Source: Cupriavidus sp. IDO
GTDB taxonomy: Bacteria > Pseudomonadota > Gammaproteobacteria > Burkholderiales > Burkholderiaceae
Assembly (NCBI RefSeq): GCF_000812465.1
Contig: NZ_JWMA01000076.1
Coordinates: 1-64,000 of the forward strand
Direction of reading: 5' to 3'
DNA length: 64,000 nucleotides
The translations under genes were made by a program, and so were the position numbers. This document shows positions 9,193 to 18,331 of this stretch, in pieces. Under the pieces are notes generated by a model. That model saw nothing but the letters and a program-made list of their open reading frames with translations. It had not been told where the DNA came from and did not search any database. The stretch's first letter is position 1. Every line of letters begins with the position of its first letter.

Positions 9193-9594
9193 TCATTGAT
9201 CGTTGACCGTCTCGATCTTCGCCGGCATATGAATCTCGATCAGCTCGCAGTCATCCGACCACCCCACGACTGTGTGTCGTATGCCGGGTGGCTGCACCCA
9301 ACTCGATCCCGCGACGAGGCGGTGACGCCCAACGCCCTCAAATTCGGTCTCGAACCAGCCCTTGAGGCAGTAGACCATCTGGAACTTCAGGTTGTGGTGG
9401 TGTTGCAGGCTCAGCTCGGGGCGGAAGGGAGCAATCATTCGGATCACATGGGCCTCTACCATTCCGCCTGACGCATCAGCGACTCCCAAATCCCGATAGG
9501 CGGAGTAGCCGCGCAGGCCTCCGGTCTTGAAGTCCGCCTCCTTCAGGTGACTGACGACAAAGCGCTGCTGACTTGATTGCAGTTCGGTTGCCAT
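9193..9594 (-). CDS. Small cupin-domain protein
   Basis: A 133-aa single cupin. Motif 1 is visible as QHHHNLKFQMVYCLKG and motif 2 as SWVQPPGIRHTVVG; the His cluster and the later His can form a metal site. Such proteins act as isomerases, dioxygenases or sensors of small acids. It starts at an ATG with GAGGG upstream and is probably co-transcribed with the SDR downstream. The partner hydrolase gene diverges about 550 bp away, which suggests a small degradation or detoxification module; the substrate is unknown. Confidence 0.8.
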   Translation of the reverse strand: MATELQSSQQRFVVSHLKEADFKTGGLRGYSAYRDLGVADASGGMVEAHVIRMIAPFRPELSLQHHHNLKFQMVYCLKGWFETEFEGVGRHRLVAGSSWVQPPGIRHTVVGWSDDCELIEIHMPAKIETVNDQ

Positions 9595-10144
9595 GCTGCC
9601 CTCGCCAAGTTATGTGTTTGGAACACAACGGAACGCGCATTTCTGATTGAGATAAGGTGCCACCTGTGCCGAAAAGCCGAGACCCGGAAGCCCGGCAAGA
9701 AAGGCTAACTTCCGGCGCCCCCTACTGGCTCGCGATCGTCGCCCCGTACAAGAGATGGCATTCCGCTGCCGGCGGAACCCGCCAACAGCAAGCCGAATAT
9801 GACCATCAGGGCGGCGACCTTGGCCCCTGAATTCGATATGGTCACGCCCCTCGTATCGAGACTGCGACGACGACTATGATCCTGCTTCAGGATTACTCAG
9901 TACGCCATCGCACAGACAGGCGAGCACCATGGTAGCGGGGCGACATTCGCTCGGGGCACGACTTGACGCGAACCCTGAGTCGGACGGCCCGCTTCCGCGG
10001 CTATCTGATCCGAAGTGGAGGAGGTTTGCCTGCCGCACTGCTGACGCTCGTCACGCCCGCCTGGCGGCGCTAATATCAATCTCGACGGCGCGATCGTCGA
10101 CGCGTTCGACGTCTCCTTCATTGCTCTGAACCCGGAGAAGCAAA
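9595..10144. other. 550-bp gap between divergent cupin and hydrolase genes
   Basis: Should hold the promoters of both transcription units. No strong palindrome or promoter stands out. Just before the hydrolase, a frame from about 10045 to 10141 encodes a protein-like stretch (NINLDGAIVDAFDVSFIALN) that has no start or end of its own and overlaps the next gene; it may be a remnant of a lost gene. Confidence 0.4.
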
Positions 10145-10939
10145 GTGCCATACGTAACGTCCGACGGTGTTTCGATCCACTACGAGCTCAAGGGCCAGGG
10201 TTCGCCCGTGCTTCTTCTGGCGGGGCTTGCGGGTGTGGGCGCGTCCTGGGGCCCACAGATCAATCTCTTCGCCCAGCATCACCAGGTGATCGTACCTGAT
10301 CACCGCGGTACGGGCGCTTCCGAGCACACTGCACACGACATGACGATTGCGCAACACGCGCGGGACATGGCGCGGGTCATCGAGGCGGTCGGACGCGGGC
10401 CAGTCCACGTGGTCGGCTCCTCAACCGGGGGCGCCATCGCACAGTTGCTGGCGATCCATCACCGCGAACTATTGCGTAGCGCGACGATTGTCTCTTCGAT
10501 TGCACGCGCGGACGCGTTCTACCGTCGACAATTCGACATGCGGCGACGCATGCTGACCGATTCCGGCCTGCGCGCGTCCACCGAGGCAAACGCACTGTTC
10601 CTCTTCGATCCGAAGTTCATTCGCGAGTACCCGGAGCAGGTCCAGGCTTGGGTGAACACTTCATCGGCTCGCACATTCGAACCTGAGATCGGCTTTGCCC
10701 GGATCGACATGATCGTGGAGCACGACGCCTTCGATGATCTTCCGTCGATCGCGACGCCGACGCTGGTGCTGGTGGGCGAGCGCGACTTCTGCGCCCCGCC
10801 GTACTTCTCCTCGGAGCTTGCAGAGCGGATTCCGGGAGCCGAGTTTGCCATCCTGGACGGTGGTCACTTCATCTTCCTGGAGAAGCCCGAACTACTGCAC
10901 GATACCGTTGAGGGCTTCATCGCCAAGCACGAGCGATGA
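10145..10939 (+). CDS. Alpha/beta hydrolase
   Basis: A 264-aa alpha/beta-fold hydrolase with the full triad visible: Ser93 in GSSTGG, Asp214 in GERDFCAP and His241 in GGHFIF. The oxyanion-hole region is LLLAGLAGVGASW. The start is a GTG preceded by GGAGAAG at good spacing. Esters, lactones or C-C bonds of ring-cleavage products are typical substrates; the neighbouring cupin and SDR genes fit a catabolic module, but nothing in the sequence fixes the substrate. Confidence 0.85.
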   Translation: MPYVTSDGVSIHYELKGQGSPVLLLAGLAGVGASWGPQINLFAQHHQVIVPDHRGTGASEHTAHDMTIAQHARDMARVIEAVGRGPVHVVGSSTGGAIAQLLAIHHRELLRSATIVSSIARADAFYRRQFDMRRRMLTDSGLRASTEANALFLFDPKFIREYPEQVQAWVNTSSARTFEPEIGFARIDMIVEHDAFDDLPSIATPTLVLVGERDFCAPPYFSSELAERIPGAEFAILDGGHFIFLEKPELLHDTVEGFIAKHER

Positions 10940-11010
10940 TCAGCTCGGCTCGGAAGGCCGGTGCTTCCCGTTAGGGCCGGTGCGAGCTGGCCGTTATCCG
11001 GCCGCGCGCT

Positions 11011-12405
11011 TCAGGAAAGATCCTCCACCCGGTCCCGTTGCGAGCGGATCTCCTCCGGACTCAGGACGATATAGCCCAGTGCCTTCAGCAACTGCACCGC
11101 CTCGAGCTCCGCGTCGAGATACACCGTACGTTCCGGATGGCGCGAGCGTGGTGCAGGTGGCAGCCACGAGGCACCGGTGTGCGGCTCGGACGCCAGCTTG
11201 CTGTCGGACCAACGGGTGGTCAGGATGCGGCAATGCTCCAGGTTGGGCTTCCAGGAGACATCCACGGCGGCATTGAACCTGGCTGTACAGAGCCGCAACT
11301 GCTTCAGCGCTCTCAGCCAGTTGACGAATGCATCGCGCTCCGATGGCTGGTAACCCTTCAGCAAGGTATTGAGATGATCCTGCGCGGTGGCTCCCCCGGC
11401 TGCGCGGTCATCTTCGAGCAGGGCAATCTCGAGCGCCACGCGTTGGCGGCCGTCCTGGTCATAGATCGCGCAATCGCTGTCCAGCACGCCTTCGCGCAGC
11501 AGTTCGCACAGCAATGCCCAGGCCCTTGGATTCTTGTCGAGCCGGCCATCGAGGGTCGGATCGATCTGGCTGAGGATGTCCGGGATGGAACGCTCCTGAT
11601 CCAGGTGGACGGCCAGTGCGAATGCCATGGCGTTGGCCGATGGCCTGCCATTGCGTGCCAGCATCTGCAAGGATGCCTCCCGGAGCTCACGGATTTCCGC
11701 CGCGGTATCCACGGCATGCGTCCATGCATAGTCCTCCAGGCTTGCGCACAGCTTGCGAGCGGCCCTGGCCATCTGGCCGGCCAGCGTCTGGATAAAGCCA
11801 GTGCAAAGGGCGCAGTGGCACTCCTGGCGGCCAGCATGCAGGAAGCCGGCGTATAGCCGTTCCTGATGCCCGCAGTGCCCGCATTCAAGCGAAAATCCGC
11901 CTTGCCGCGCGGGCCGCTGCGTGGCGAGCAGTCCATCGACCTGGTAGTGCGCCTGTCCGTCGCAGCACGGGCAGATCCATCGCAGCTTGTGCGCGCCGTC
12001 GCGAGGTGCCACCGCGCGGTCGAACTGGCGCTCCATGACGCTGCGGGGAATGCCCTGCGCCCGCCCGACCACGTCCGCGCAATAGCGCCAGTAGCAGTAT
12101 GAGTGGGCCGCGGCGGCCGCCTCCGGTGTGAGGCGCTGCAACTCCGGCAGCAAGCGGGAGCTGCGCCGGATATCGTCCGTCATCCCGTCGATCAGCGCCT
12201 GGCCGCCGGGCATGACTGCCTCAAGGGCGGCGCGGCTCTGTTCCAGGAAATCCGGTACGTAGACGCGGCGGATGAAATCTTCGTTCTCGAGCCAGAACAG
12301 ATGCCCGGGGAGGGTTTCCAGGGCCTCAACCCCTTCCCTGACATCGGACATGCCCGGGCAGGCGAGAAACGTGAACGGCTTACTGAACAGGAAGGTGTCT
12401 GTCAT
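11011..12405 (-). CDS. Unknown protein with three CxxC motifs
   Basis: A 464-aa protein that I do not recognise. Cysteine pairs at 145/148 (CPCC), 175/178 (CGHC) and 198/201 (CALC), together with His180 and His197, suggest a zinc-ribbon or treble-clef module in the middle, between an N-terminal helical part and a C-terminal helical part ending in a charged tail. I placed the start at the ATG at 12405 (MTDTFLF); the upstream extension to 12618 is basic, unlike the rest. It stands alone, with no operon partner. There is no signal peptide or membrane segment, so it is probably cytoplasmic, perhaps nucleic-acid associated. Confidence 0.7.
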   Translation of the reverse strand: MTDTFLFSKPFTFLACPGMSDVREGVEALETLPGHLFWLENEDFIRRVYVPDFLEQSRAALEAVMPGGQALIDGMTDDIRRSSRLLPELQRLTPEAAAAAHSYCYWRYCADVVGRAQGIPRSVMERQFDRAVAPRDGAHKLRWICPCCDGQAHYQVDGLLATQRPARQGGFSLECGHCGHQERLYAGFLHAGRQECHCALCTGFIQTLAGQMARAARKLCASLEDYAWTHAVDTAAEIRELREASLQMLARNGRPSANAMAFALAVHLDQERSIPDILSQIDPTLDGRLDKNPRAWALLCELLREGVLDSDCAIYDQDGRQRVALEIALLEDDRAAGGATAQDHLNTLLKGYQPSERDAFVNWLRALKQLRLCTARFNAAVDVSWKPNLEHCRILTTRWSDSKLASEPHTGASWLPPAPRSRHPERTVYLDAELEAVQLLKALGYIVLSPEEIRSQRDRVEDLS

Positions 12406-12796
12406 GTTGTCGTCAACGGAGTATCCCGCCCACGAGCGTCCAACACGCCCCGTGTGCGATGGTCTCACCCCGTGACTCAGCCAAGGCAAACACACGGCCG
12501 GCGCAATGCCGCTGGCGCGATCCGTGCCGGGGACTTTCCCCTTCTTTTTTTCAGATCGGACGAGATCTGGGGCAGATTTGCATCTGCCACATGGACAGCA
12601 TAGGCGACGCTGCCGCATCCTTACAAAGGAATCGAGGTGGGCCTAATGATGAGAGGGTTTTGCCCTGATGCCTCGACGCCATCGTGCCGGCTGCCTCAGG
12701 CCCGTTCAATAAGATTAATGTCAGATCTAAAAATGTTTGCGAGCCTCGGGCGCCAGCTGCAGCGCCATGTTCGCCGCCATGGCCGATTCGCCGACC
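12406..12796. other. 391-bp gap between two minus-strand genes
   Basis: Promoter region for the CxxC protein and 3' region of the diguanylate cyclase gene. Short open frames here have no protein-like features. No hairpin with a T tract was found. Confidence 0.4.
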
Positions 12797-14335
12797 TTAT
12801 ACGGCCGCGACGGCTGCACCACTGACGGCAGACTCCGCCACACGGTTTCTGCCGGCGCGCTTCGCCTGGTATAGCGCCTCGTCTCCCGCCCGCAGGAGCG
12901 CGCGCAGCTCGCCGAATGTCCGGTTGCCGCCCGCGTCGGGCGTATCCGTCACCACGCCGATGCTGATCGTCAGTTCACCCAGGGCGCTGTCGGGATTCTC
13001 GATGTGCAGGTTCTGGACGGCCGCACGAATGGTATCCGCGACGGCTGCCGCGCCCGCGGCGTCGGTGTTCGGCAGCAGCACGGCAAACTCCTCGCCGCCA
13101 TAGCGGCCGGCAAAATCGCCCGGGCGGCGGATATGCCGCTGGATGCAGTCGGCCACCGACGCCAGCGCGTCGTCGCCGGCCAGGTGGCCGTAGCGGTCGT
13201 TGAACTGTTTGAAGTGGTCGACGTCGAGCATCAGCAGCGAGAAGGGCTGGCCATGGCGCCGCGCGCGCCGCCATTCGACATCGGCGGCGTCATCCAGCGC
13301 GCGGCGGCTGCCCAGGCCGGTCAGGCCATCGGTGTTCACCATCAGGCGCAGGTGGCGCTCCATGTCCATGCGGCGGCGCCATTGGCGCGAAAGCAGCACC
13401 GACAATGCGATGACCAGGATATCCACGACCGCAATCAGCGAAGAGAACAGCCATGCGCGCGTTTTCCACGCCGCCAGCACGTCGTCGAGCGACAGGCCCA
13501 CCACGACGATCAGCGGGTAGCCTGGCATCCGCCGGAAGCTGTACAGCCGCTGCACGCCGTCAAGCGCGGCCATGCCAACGAAGGAACCGCGCTCGCCATG
13601 AAGCAGCGGCGTAAACGAGTCGCTGTGCGAGATGTCGCGCCCGATCGACGCATCTTCATATGGCCGGCGCATGACGATGATGCCGTCGGTGCGCACCAGC
13701 GTGAGGGTGCCGCCCGAGCCCAGGCTCATGCCGTCGAAGAGCTTGCGGAAATAGTTGACCCGCAGTGTCCCGACGACGATGCCGGCAAAGCTGCCGTCCG
13801 GCGTCGAAATCCGGCGGCTGATGCCGATGGACTTGCTTTCCGGCGTCATGCGCGGCTGGAACGGACGGCTGACAAACACGCCGGCATTCGGGGAGGTGAG
13901 GTGTACCTGGAAGTAATCGCGGTCCGCCACGTTCACCGGCCGGGGCGGCCACACGCGGGAATCCAGCACGAGATTGCCGAGGGCGTCCGTGGCGAGCAGC
14001 GACCCCATATCCTCGGCATTGCTGGACCGGTCGAACAGCACCCGTTGCCGCACAGACGGCGCCAGCGCCATGATCCGCGGATCCTGCATGGCGTCCATGA
14101 CGCCGAGGATGGACAGCTCATAGACCTGCAGGTTGCGCGTGATGCTGCGTTCCAGGGTCAGGGCGAGGTTGGACGAGGCTTCACTGGCATTCTCGAGGGC
14201 ATCGCGCCGCATCTGCAGGAGGGCGAAGGCCCCTAGCCCCGCGATGGCGGCAGCCAGCATGATGCTGGCCGCGACGATCATCGCAGGCGGATTGAAGCTG
14301 GCGCGAAGGCCTGTTCCTCGTGCGGGGTGGGGCAT
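12797..14335 (-). CDS. Membrane diguanylate cyclase with extracytoplasmic Cache sensor
   Basis: Makes c-di-GMP from two GTP in response to a periplasmic signal. It has a transmembrane helix at about residues 19-41, a PDC/Cache-like sensory domain to about 285 (with DRDYFQVH and the KSIGISRRI region), a second helix at about 293-315, then a GGDEF domain. The active site is GGEEF (about residues 412-416), and RPGD nine residues earlier is the product-inhibition I-site, so the enzyme should be active and feedback-controlled. No EAL domain is present. It is a single gene; the ligand is unknown. Confidence 0.9.
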   Translation of the reverse strand: MPHPARGTGLRASFNPPAMIVAASIMLAAAIAGLGAFALLQMRRDALENASEASSNLALTLERSITRNLQVYELSILGVMDAMQDPRIMALAPSVRQRVLFDRSSNAEDMGSLLATDALGNLVLDSRVWPPRPVNVADRDYFQVHLTSPNAGVFVSRPFQPRMTPESKSIGISRRISTPDGSFAGIVVGTLRVNYFRKLFDGMSLGSGGTLTLVRTDGIIVMRRPYEDASIGRDISHSDSFTPLLHGERGSFVGMAALDGVQRLYSFRRMPGYPLIVVVGLSLDDVLAAWKTRAWLFSSLIAVVDILVIALSVLLSRQWRRRMDMERHLRLMVNTDGLTGLGSRRALDDAADVEWRRARRHGQPFSLLMLDVDHFKQFNDRYGHLAGDDALASVADCIQRHIRRPGDFAGRYGGEEFAVLLPNTDAAGAAAVADTIRAAVQNLHIENPDSALGELTISIGVVTDTPDAGGNRTFGELRALLRAGDEALYQAKRAGRNRVAESAVSGAAVAAV

Positions 14336-14419
14336 CTGTTGCGGGCTGCCGTTTCGATAGCGCGTATTGTAGTTCCTGCGCTCATGGCCGGACGGCTGTC
14401 GGGGGGAAGGTCCGCCTGG

Positions 14420-14686
14420 CTATGGCAAATGTCTGCCGGGTAGCGTCGGCGCCGGCCCGCGCGCGCCGAGCGGGCGCGGGCTTCGCGCAGTTTCCTTGCC
14501 GGGCCTTGCCGCCATGGTGCGACTGTCGCGCAGCCCCGGGTAGCCCTTGCCGCGCGGCGCAGTGGCGAATGCGCCGATCCTGACTTCCTCGCCCATCCCT
14601 CCTGCAACCTGCTGGCCCTGAGCGGCTCCCGATGCGGTAGCCAGCACGGCCATTGCCATCAGGGAGAACGAGAGGATCTGTTTCAT
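14420..14686 (-). CDS. Small exported protein, unknown function
   Basis: An 88-aa frame starting with a clear signal peptide (MKQILSFSLMAMAVLATASG, cleavage likely after AQG). The remainder is rich in Arg, Pro and Gly, and its last 30 residues look like non-coding translation, so the gene may be frameshifted near its end. No recognised family. The ribosome-binding site is weak. Confidence 0.45.
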   Translation of the reverse strand: MKQILSFSLMAMAVLATASGAAQGQQVAGGMGEEVRIGAFATAPRGKGYPGLRDSRTMAARPGKETARSPRPLGARGPAPTLPGRHLP

Positions 14687-15169
14687 GGACGTTTCTGCTT
14701 TTTGTGTTGTAGGACGCGCGGCGGCGTTGGCGCCGCGGCGTCAGTCAGGTGGGGGAGGATAGTTCAACCGAATTTCCATGAATGTAATCGATTGTTAATG
14801 GCCGAGCATAAAGCGTGCTACGCCCGCCGCGGGCGCTGTCGCGGCGTTGCGCGGTCCCCGCTGACAGAGACCGCACTGCCATCTCTGTCTTAACGAGGCT
14901 GGGGCTGGAAAACCTGACCCGGGAAATAGCCGTAGTGGCAAGCCGAACGCCGACGTCACCGGCGTCATTCCGGGGCTCCCCGGGGTTGGCTGGTGGCTAC
15001 CCGGCTAAAATGTAGGTGTGTGAACCCAGATCGGCTTGCCTTGATGGAACGGCAGGTCGAATGCATCTTCGCGCAAGATATGTCAGCGGTTGTCTGATGC
15101 AGACCGGCGAAACGAACGCCGCCACGCTGCCAGCCGGCTGCCTGTCTCGCGCACTAATCTGGAACTGGA
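14687..15169. other. 483-bp gap
   Basis: Separates a minus-strand and a plus-strand small exported protein gene, so it should contain divergent promoters. It includes an AT-rich patch around 14760-14815 (GAATGTAATCGATTGTTAAT) that is a plausible promoter area. No gene or RNA is recognisable. Confidence 0.4.
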
Positions 15170-15421
15170 ATGATGAAGACGACAATCTCGATCATCGCGT
15201 TCGTCCTGGCTGCCCTCAGTTTGTCGGCGCACGCGAGCCTGAGCGCCGATGCCCATGCCTTCAAGGAAAACGTGAAGTCGGCGGGGAAGCAGGGCGGGCA
15301 TGCCGTGCGCGATGGCGCGAAGGCGATTGGCCACGGCGCCAAGGAGGCCGGCCACGCCGTTGCTGATGCAACCAGGCACGGCTATCACGCGACGAAGAAG
15401 GCGGTAACCGGGCACGAATAG
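15170..15421 (+). CDS. Small periplasmic protein with amphipathic Ala/Gly/Lys/His repeats
   Basis: An 83-aa protein: signal peptide (residues 1-23, ending AHA), then a mature part made of loosely repeating segments such as KSAGKQGGHAV, KAIGHGAKEAGHAV and ADATRHGYHATKKAV. The 11- to 14-residue periodicity resembles LEA-like or apolipoprotein-like helices, and the regularly spaced His could bind metal or respond to pH. An alternative ATG lies one codon downstream. No recognised family; envelope stress is a guess from the composition only. Confidence 0.65.
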   Translation: MMKTTISIIAFVLAALSLSAHASLSADAHAFKENVKSAGKQGGHAVRDGAKAIGHGAKEAGHAVADATRHGYHATKKAVTGHE

Positions 15422-15545
15422 GTCATCAGACAACTTATGAGATGGGTGTCGGGGGAAGGAGGACGAAGGATTCAGCGCTTGCCGGAGCGAGGGGTGCCAT
15501 TGCTGCACGTAGATTGAAGCAATGGACTTCCATCAGGAGGCAATC

Positions 15546-15815
15546 ATGAAACACAGCTGCTATCTCATTGCCATCGCAGCCGGCGCCGCGGCGTTATCGG
15601 TTGCGCAAGGGGCACTCGCCCGGGAATACGTGGAAGGGCAGGCGCCAGCCTATGTCGAGCCGGCGCATCGTCCGCCCCCGCCGCGTCATGTGCCGACCGG
15701 TTGGCATGGGGATCGCTACTACGACGGCCATCGTTGGTGGGAACGCGAGGAATGGAATAAGCGCCATCACCACCACGACGATAATCATCGCCATGATGAT
15801 GATCATCATCATTAA
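15546..15815 (+). CDS. Exported protein with His/Asp-rich C-terminal tail
   Basis: An 89-aa exported protein. The start is the ATG at 15546, directly behind an ideal AGGAGG; the frame is open a little further upstream but without such a site. The signal peptide ends near ALA-RE (residue 25). The mature part has a proline patch (HRPPPPRH), a WHGDRYYDGHRWWEREEW block, and ends in HHHHDDNHRHDDDHHH, with 9 His and 5 Asp in 16 residues, a likely binding site for Ni, Zn, Co or Cu. Related YXWWDGHxW-type proteins are found in the periplasm of metal-tolerant Burkholderiales. Function as metal buffer is inference. Confidence 0.75.
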   Translation: MKHSCYLIAIAAGAAALSVAQGALAREYVEGQAPAYVEPAHRPPPPRHVPTGWHGDRYYDGHRWWEREEWNKRHHHHDDNHRHDDDHHH

Positions 15816-16187
15816 GCCGACTGAATCGGCGTAGCTGCGAGCCGCGGATAACAGCCACGAGTGTGCGTCCCGGATTGACCTCCCGGGGCGGCTTTTCCGG
15901 TTCCTGAGCGGTCGTTCGTCCCCTGCGGAGGCGGAAGCTTCAAATGAAGGGGGATCACGAATGGCCGCTTATGCGGTTGTCTCTGCTTTACCCCTGACCG
16001 GGTATCAAGAGGTGCGCGCGAGTAAGCGAATGCATCGGAAAGGTGCGTTGGCTTCGATGGGGCATGCCTCGGCACACCAGATCCCGTTTTTTACCTACGC
16101 TAACAGTAGCGTCGGCTTACTGGCGCCATTTGGGCGGCTCTCGAGAAGCCGGCTACCGCGCAACCCACTGAACCGCTTGCTACGAAA
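15816..16187. other. 372-bp gap upstream of MFS gene
   Basis: Nothing coding is recognisable. It presumably contains the promoter for the transporter at 16188. No strong hairpin or operator was identified. Confidence 0.35.
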
Positions 16188-17495
16188 ATGCCGGCCGCTT
16201 CTGGTAACGGTTCCGAGGGCAGCGACCGAACCCTGCTGTATTTCGGTTGGCTGACCCTGCTCATCGCTCTGGCAACGCCGGCCGGTGCCCTGGTTGATAT
16301 ACAGACGTCGTACCTGCTCAAGAACCAGTTGCAGGCGACAGCGACGCAGATTTCGGTATTCCGGCTGGTGACGGGCATCCCCGTCTACGTTGCGTTCGTT
16401 TTTGGCCTCGCCCGCGACCAGTGGAACCCGCTGGGATTGCGGGATCGCGGCTTCTTCCTGATTTTCGCTCCGGTGACCGCATTGGCATTCATCTGGATGG
16501 CGTTTTCAGGCTTCTCATACGCGGCACTGGTCACCGGGATGCTGCTGGCCATGCTGTCGTCCCGATTTGTCGCCGCAGCCTATCAGGGCTTGATCGCTCT
16601 GGTGGGCCAGGAGAAGCTCATGTCCGGGCGCCTGAGCGCCCTGTTGAACGTGGTCGGCTCCGTCCCGGTTGTTATGGGCGCGTTCGCCTCCGGGTATATC
16701 TCCGATCATCTTGCCGCGAAGGAAGCCTTCTTCCTGGTGGCGATGGCCGCTTCACTGATTGCCGTGTTTGGGCTCTGGAAGCCCGTTTCCGTCTTCGGCC
16801 ATATCTACGAAAAGCCGCGAGCCAGGGGCACGGATCTGGTTGGGAATGTCAGGCGGCTGGTGAAGCATAAGGCTGTCTATCCGGCGGTTCTGATCTGCTT
16901 TCTGTGGAACTTTGCGCCAGGAGCGGCCACGCCGCTGCAGTTCTATCTGACCAATACGCTGCATGCATCGGATTCCGTTTACTCGTACTACAACGGGATC
17001 TTTGCCGCTGCGTTCATCCCGACATTCTTGCTGTATGGCGTTCTGTGCAAGAAAGTAGCGCTGAACAAGTTGCTGTGGTGGGGAACGATCGTCGCAGTGC
17101 CGCAGATGATTCCGCTGGCATTCATCCACTCAGCCAATCTCGCGCTTGTCTTGGCGGCACCGATCGGGCTGATGGGCGGTGTCGCCACGGCCGCATACTT
17201 CGATCTGGCGATGCGCTCCTGTCCGCCAGGCTTGCAAGGAACCCTGATGATGCTGGTGGATGGCGTTCTCGCGCTCTCGGCGCGTGCGGGCGATCTGTTG
17301 GGCTCATGGATCTATAACAGCAGCCCGACGCACGGTTTCACATATTGTGTGATCGCGACGACCGTGGTGTACGCGCTGATCCTGGCACTGATCCCGCTGA
17401 CGCCGAAAGCAGTGATCGCTACCAGGGATGGAGAACCAAATCCGGAGGTCGACGCCGCGGTGCTGAGCGAGATCCGGGAACCTGAGCGTACATAG
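16188..17495 (+). CDS. MFS-type transporter, possibly BT1-like
   Basis: A 435-aa membrane protein with about 12 hydrophobic segments. The first helix region (GALVDIQTSYLLKNQLQ) and the charged cytoplasmic loop in the middle (EKPRARGTDLVGNVRRLVKH) resemble the folate-biopterin transporter (BT1) branch of the MFS more than sugar or drug porters, but this is from memory and tentative. It stands alone. The ribosome-binding site is weak, so the start (16188) is not certain. Confidence 0.75.
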   Translation: MPAASGNGSEGSDRTLLYFGWLTLLIALATPAGALVDIQTSYLLKNQLQATATQISVFRLVTGIPVYVAFVFGLARDQWNPLGLRDRGFFLIFAPVTALAFIWMAFSGFSYAALVTGMLLAMLSSRFVAAAYQGLIALVGQEKLMSGRLSALLNVVGSVPVVMGAFASGYISDHLAAKEAFFLVAMAASLIAVFGLWKPVSVFGHIYEKPRARGTDLVGNVRRLVKHKAVYPAVLICFLWNFAPGAATPLQFYLTNTLHASDSVYSYYNGIFAAAFIPTFLLYGVLCKKVALNKLLWWGTIVAVPQMIPLAFIHSANLALVLAAPIGLMGGVATAAYFDLAMRSCPPGLQGTLMMLVDGVLALSARAGDLLGSWIYNSSPTHGFTYCVIATTVVYALILALIPLTPKAVIATRDGEPNPEVDAAVLSEIREPERT

Positions 17496-17527
17496 ACCCC
17501 GCGACCCGGGCGGGAGCGGCCCGGTTG

Positions 17528-17653
17528 ATGGCCAGCCCCGAGGAGGCCAAGCTCCTCGGCAAACTCGAGGAGTTTATCGTCTACCTCGACAACAACCGGC
17601 ACTTCATCGTGAACTACGGTGACCGCTACTGCCTTCCAGTTTCGACGGAGTGA
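17528..17653 (+). pseudogene. C-terminal remnant of a transposase (ISKra4-like)
   Basis: A 41-codon frame reads KLEEFIVYLDNNRHFIVNYG followed by DRYCLPVSTE. This matches the pattern of the last conserved segment of ISKra4-type transposases (YL...N...NYG.RY...LPVST.ES). It lacks everything upstream and ends in a stop where the family continues. No terminal inverted repeats were found nearby. It marks the site of a lost insertion sequence; the remaining bases to 17899 carry nothing recognisable. Confidence 0.55.
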
Positions 17654-17899
17654 CGGGAAATACCGAGAGGGGAAATGGGAAGTGACCCCTGGGATGTCTG
17701 TCTCTTCGATGGCCTTCTCACTGCCCCGTTCAGCGCCCGCTTCAACCCTCCCCGACTTGTGCTTCCTAGCCGAACGCAGCGTCAGGCCCGCCAGCACTAC
17801 GACGACTGCGGGGGTCTCGACCGTGATGAAAAGATTATGGATCAGCAGGAGTTGGAGAGGCGCGAGGCATGGCAGAGGGCTAGCGGAGGCCTGCCCGGC

Positions 17900-18331
17900 T
17901 CAGCGGCTGGCCAGGCGGTTCTGCACTTCGCGCGCCCCCAGCCTGGACATGTCCTCATTGATCTCCTCGAAGACCACCTTCTGTACTTCTTTGCCCAGAT
18001 GCTCGCGCAGCATGCCCAGGAACTTTGGCGAGGCGGCGAGCCGCAGTTTGTCATAGCGCTGTTCGGTGCGCGCCTGCTCGAGATACTGTGTCAGCATGCG
18101 GGCGAACTCGTCACGCTCCTTATCGGCCTGATCGACCCGCGTCGCCATCGAATGCATGGGCTCGCCCTTGCCGGCAAAGCGCCCCTGCGCATCGTCGCGC
18201 AGCTCGCCGTCCTTGGCCCGGCCAAGCGGATTGACAAAGTCCTGAATTTCTTCCATGTCCCTTTCCATTCCATGCGCCTGGAAGATCCGTGCATGGGTGC
18301 TATCTGCGGCTAGCGTCCAGATTGTCGTCAT
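17900..18331 (-). CDS. Host attachment family protein
   Basis: A 143-aa cytoplasmic protein of the family annotated as required for attachment to host cells (eRF1-like baeRF fold). Visible traits are the opening TTIWTLAADSTHARIFQA, the central GKGEPMHSM and the C-terminal YDKLRLAASPKFLGMLREHLGKEVQKVV block. The start ATG at 18331 has AGGAG eight bases upstream; the open frame continues further but is not protein-like. Despite the name, the fold suggests an RNA- or ribosome-related role in stress. Single gene. Confidence 0.88.
   Translation of the reverse strand: MTTIWTLAADSTHARIFQAHGMERDMEEIQDFVNPLGRAKDGELRDDAQGRFAGKGEPMHSMATRVDQADKERDEFARMLTQYLEQARTEQRYDKLRLAASPKFLGMLREHLGKEVQKVVFEEINEDMSRLGAREVQNRLASR

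Noticed and set aside
10045-10144. Protein-like frame NINLDGAIVDAFDVSFIALN before the hydrolase
   Set aside because: Too short, no start or end, and overlaps a clear gene; kept only as a note in the gap entry.
12637-12825. Short plus-strand frame
   Set aside because: Low complexity at its end, overlaps the cyclase 3' end and has no recognisable feature.
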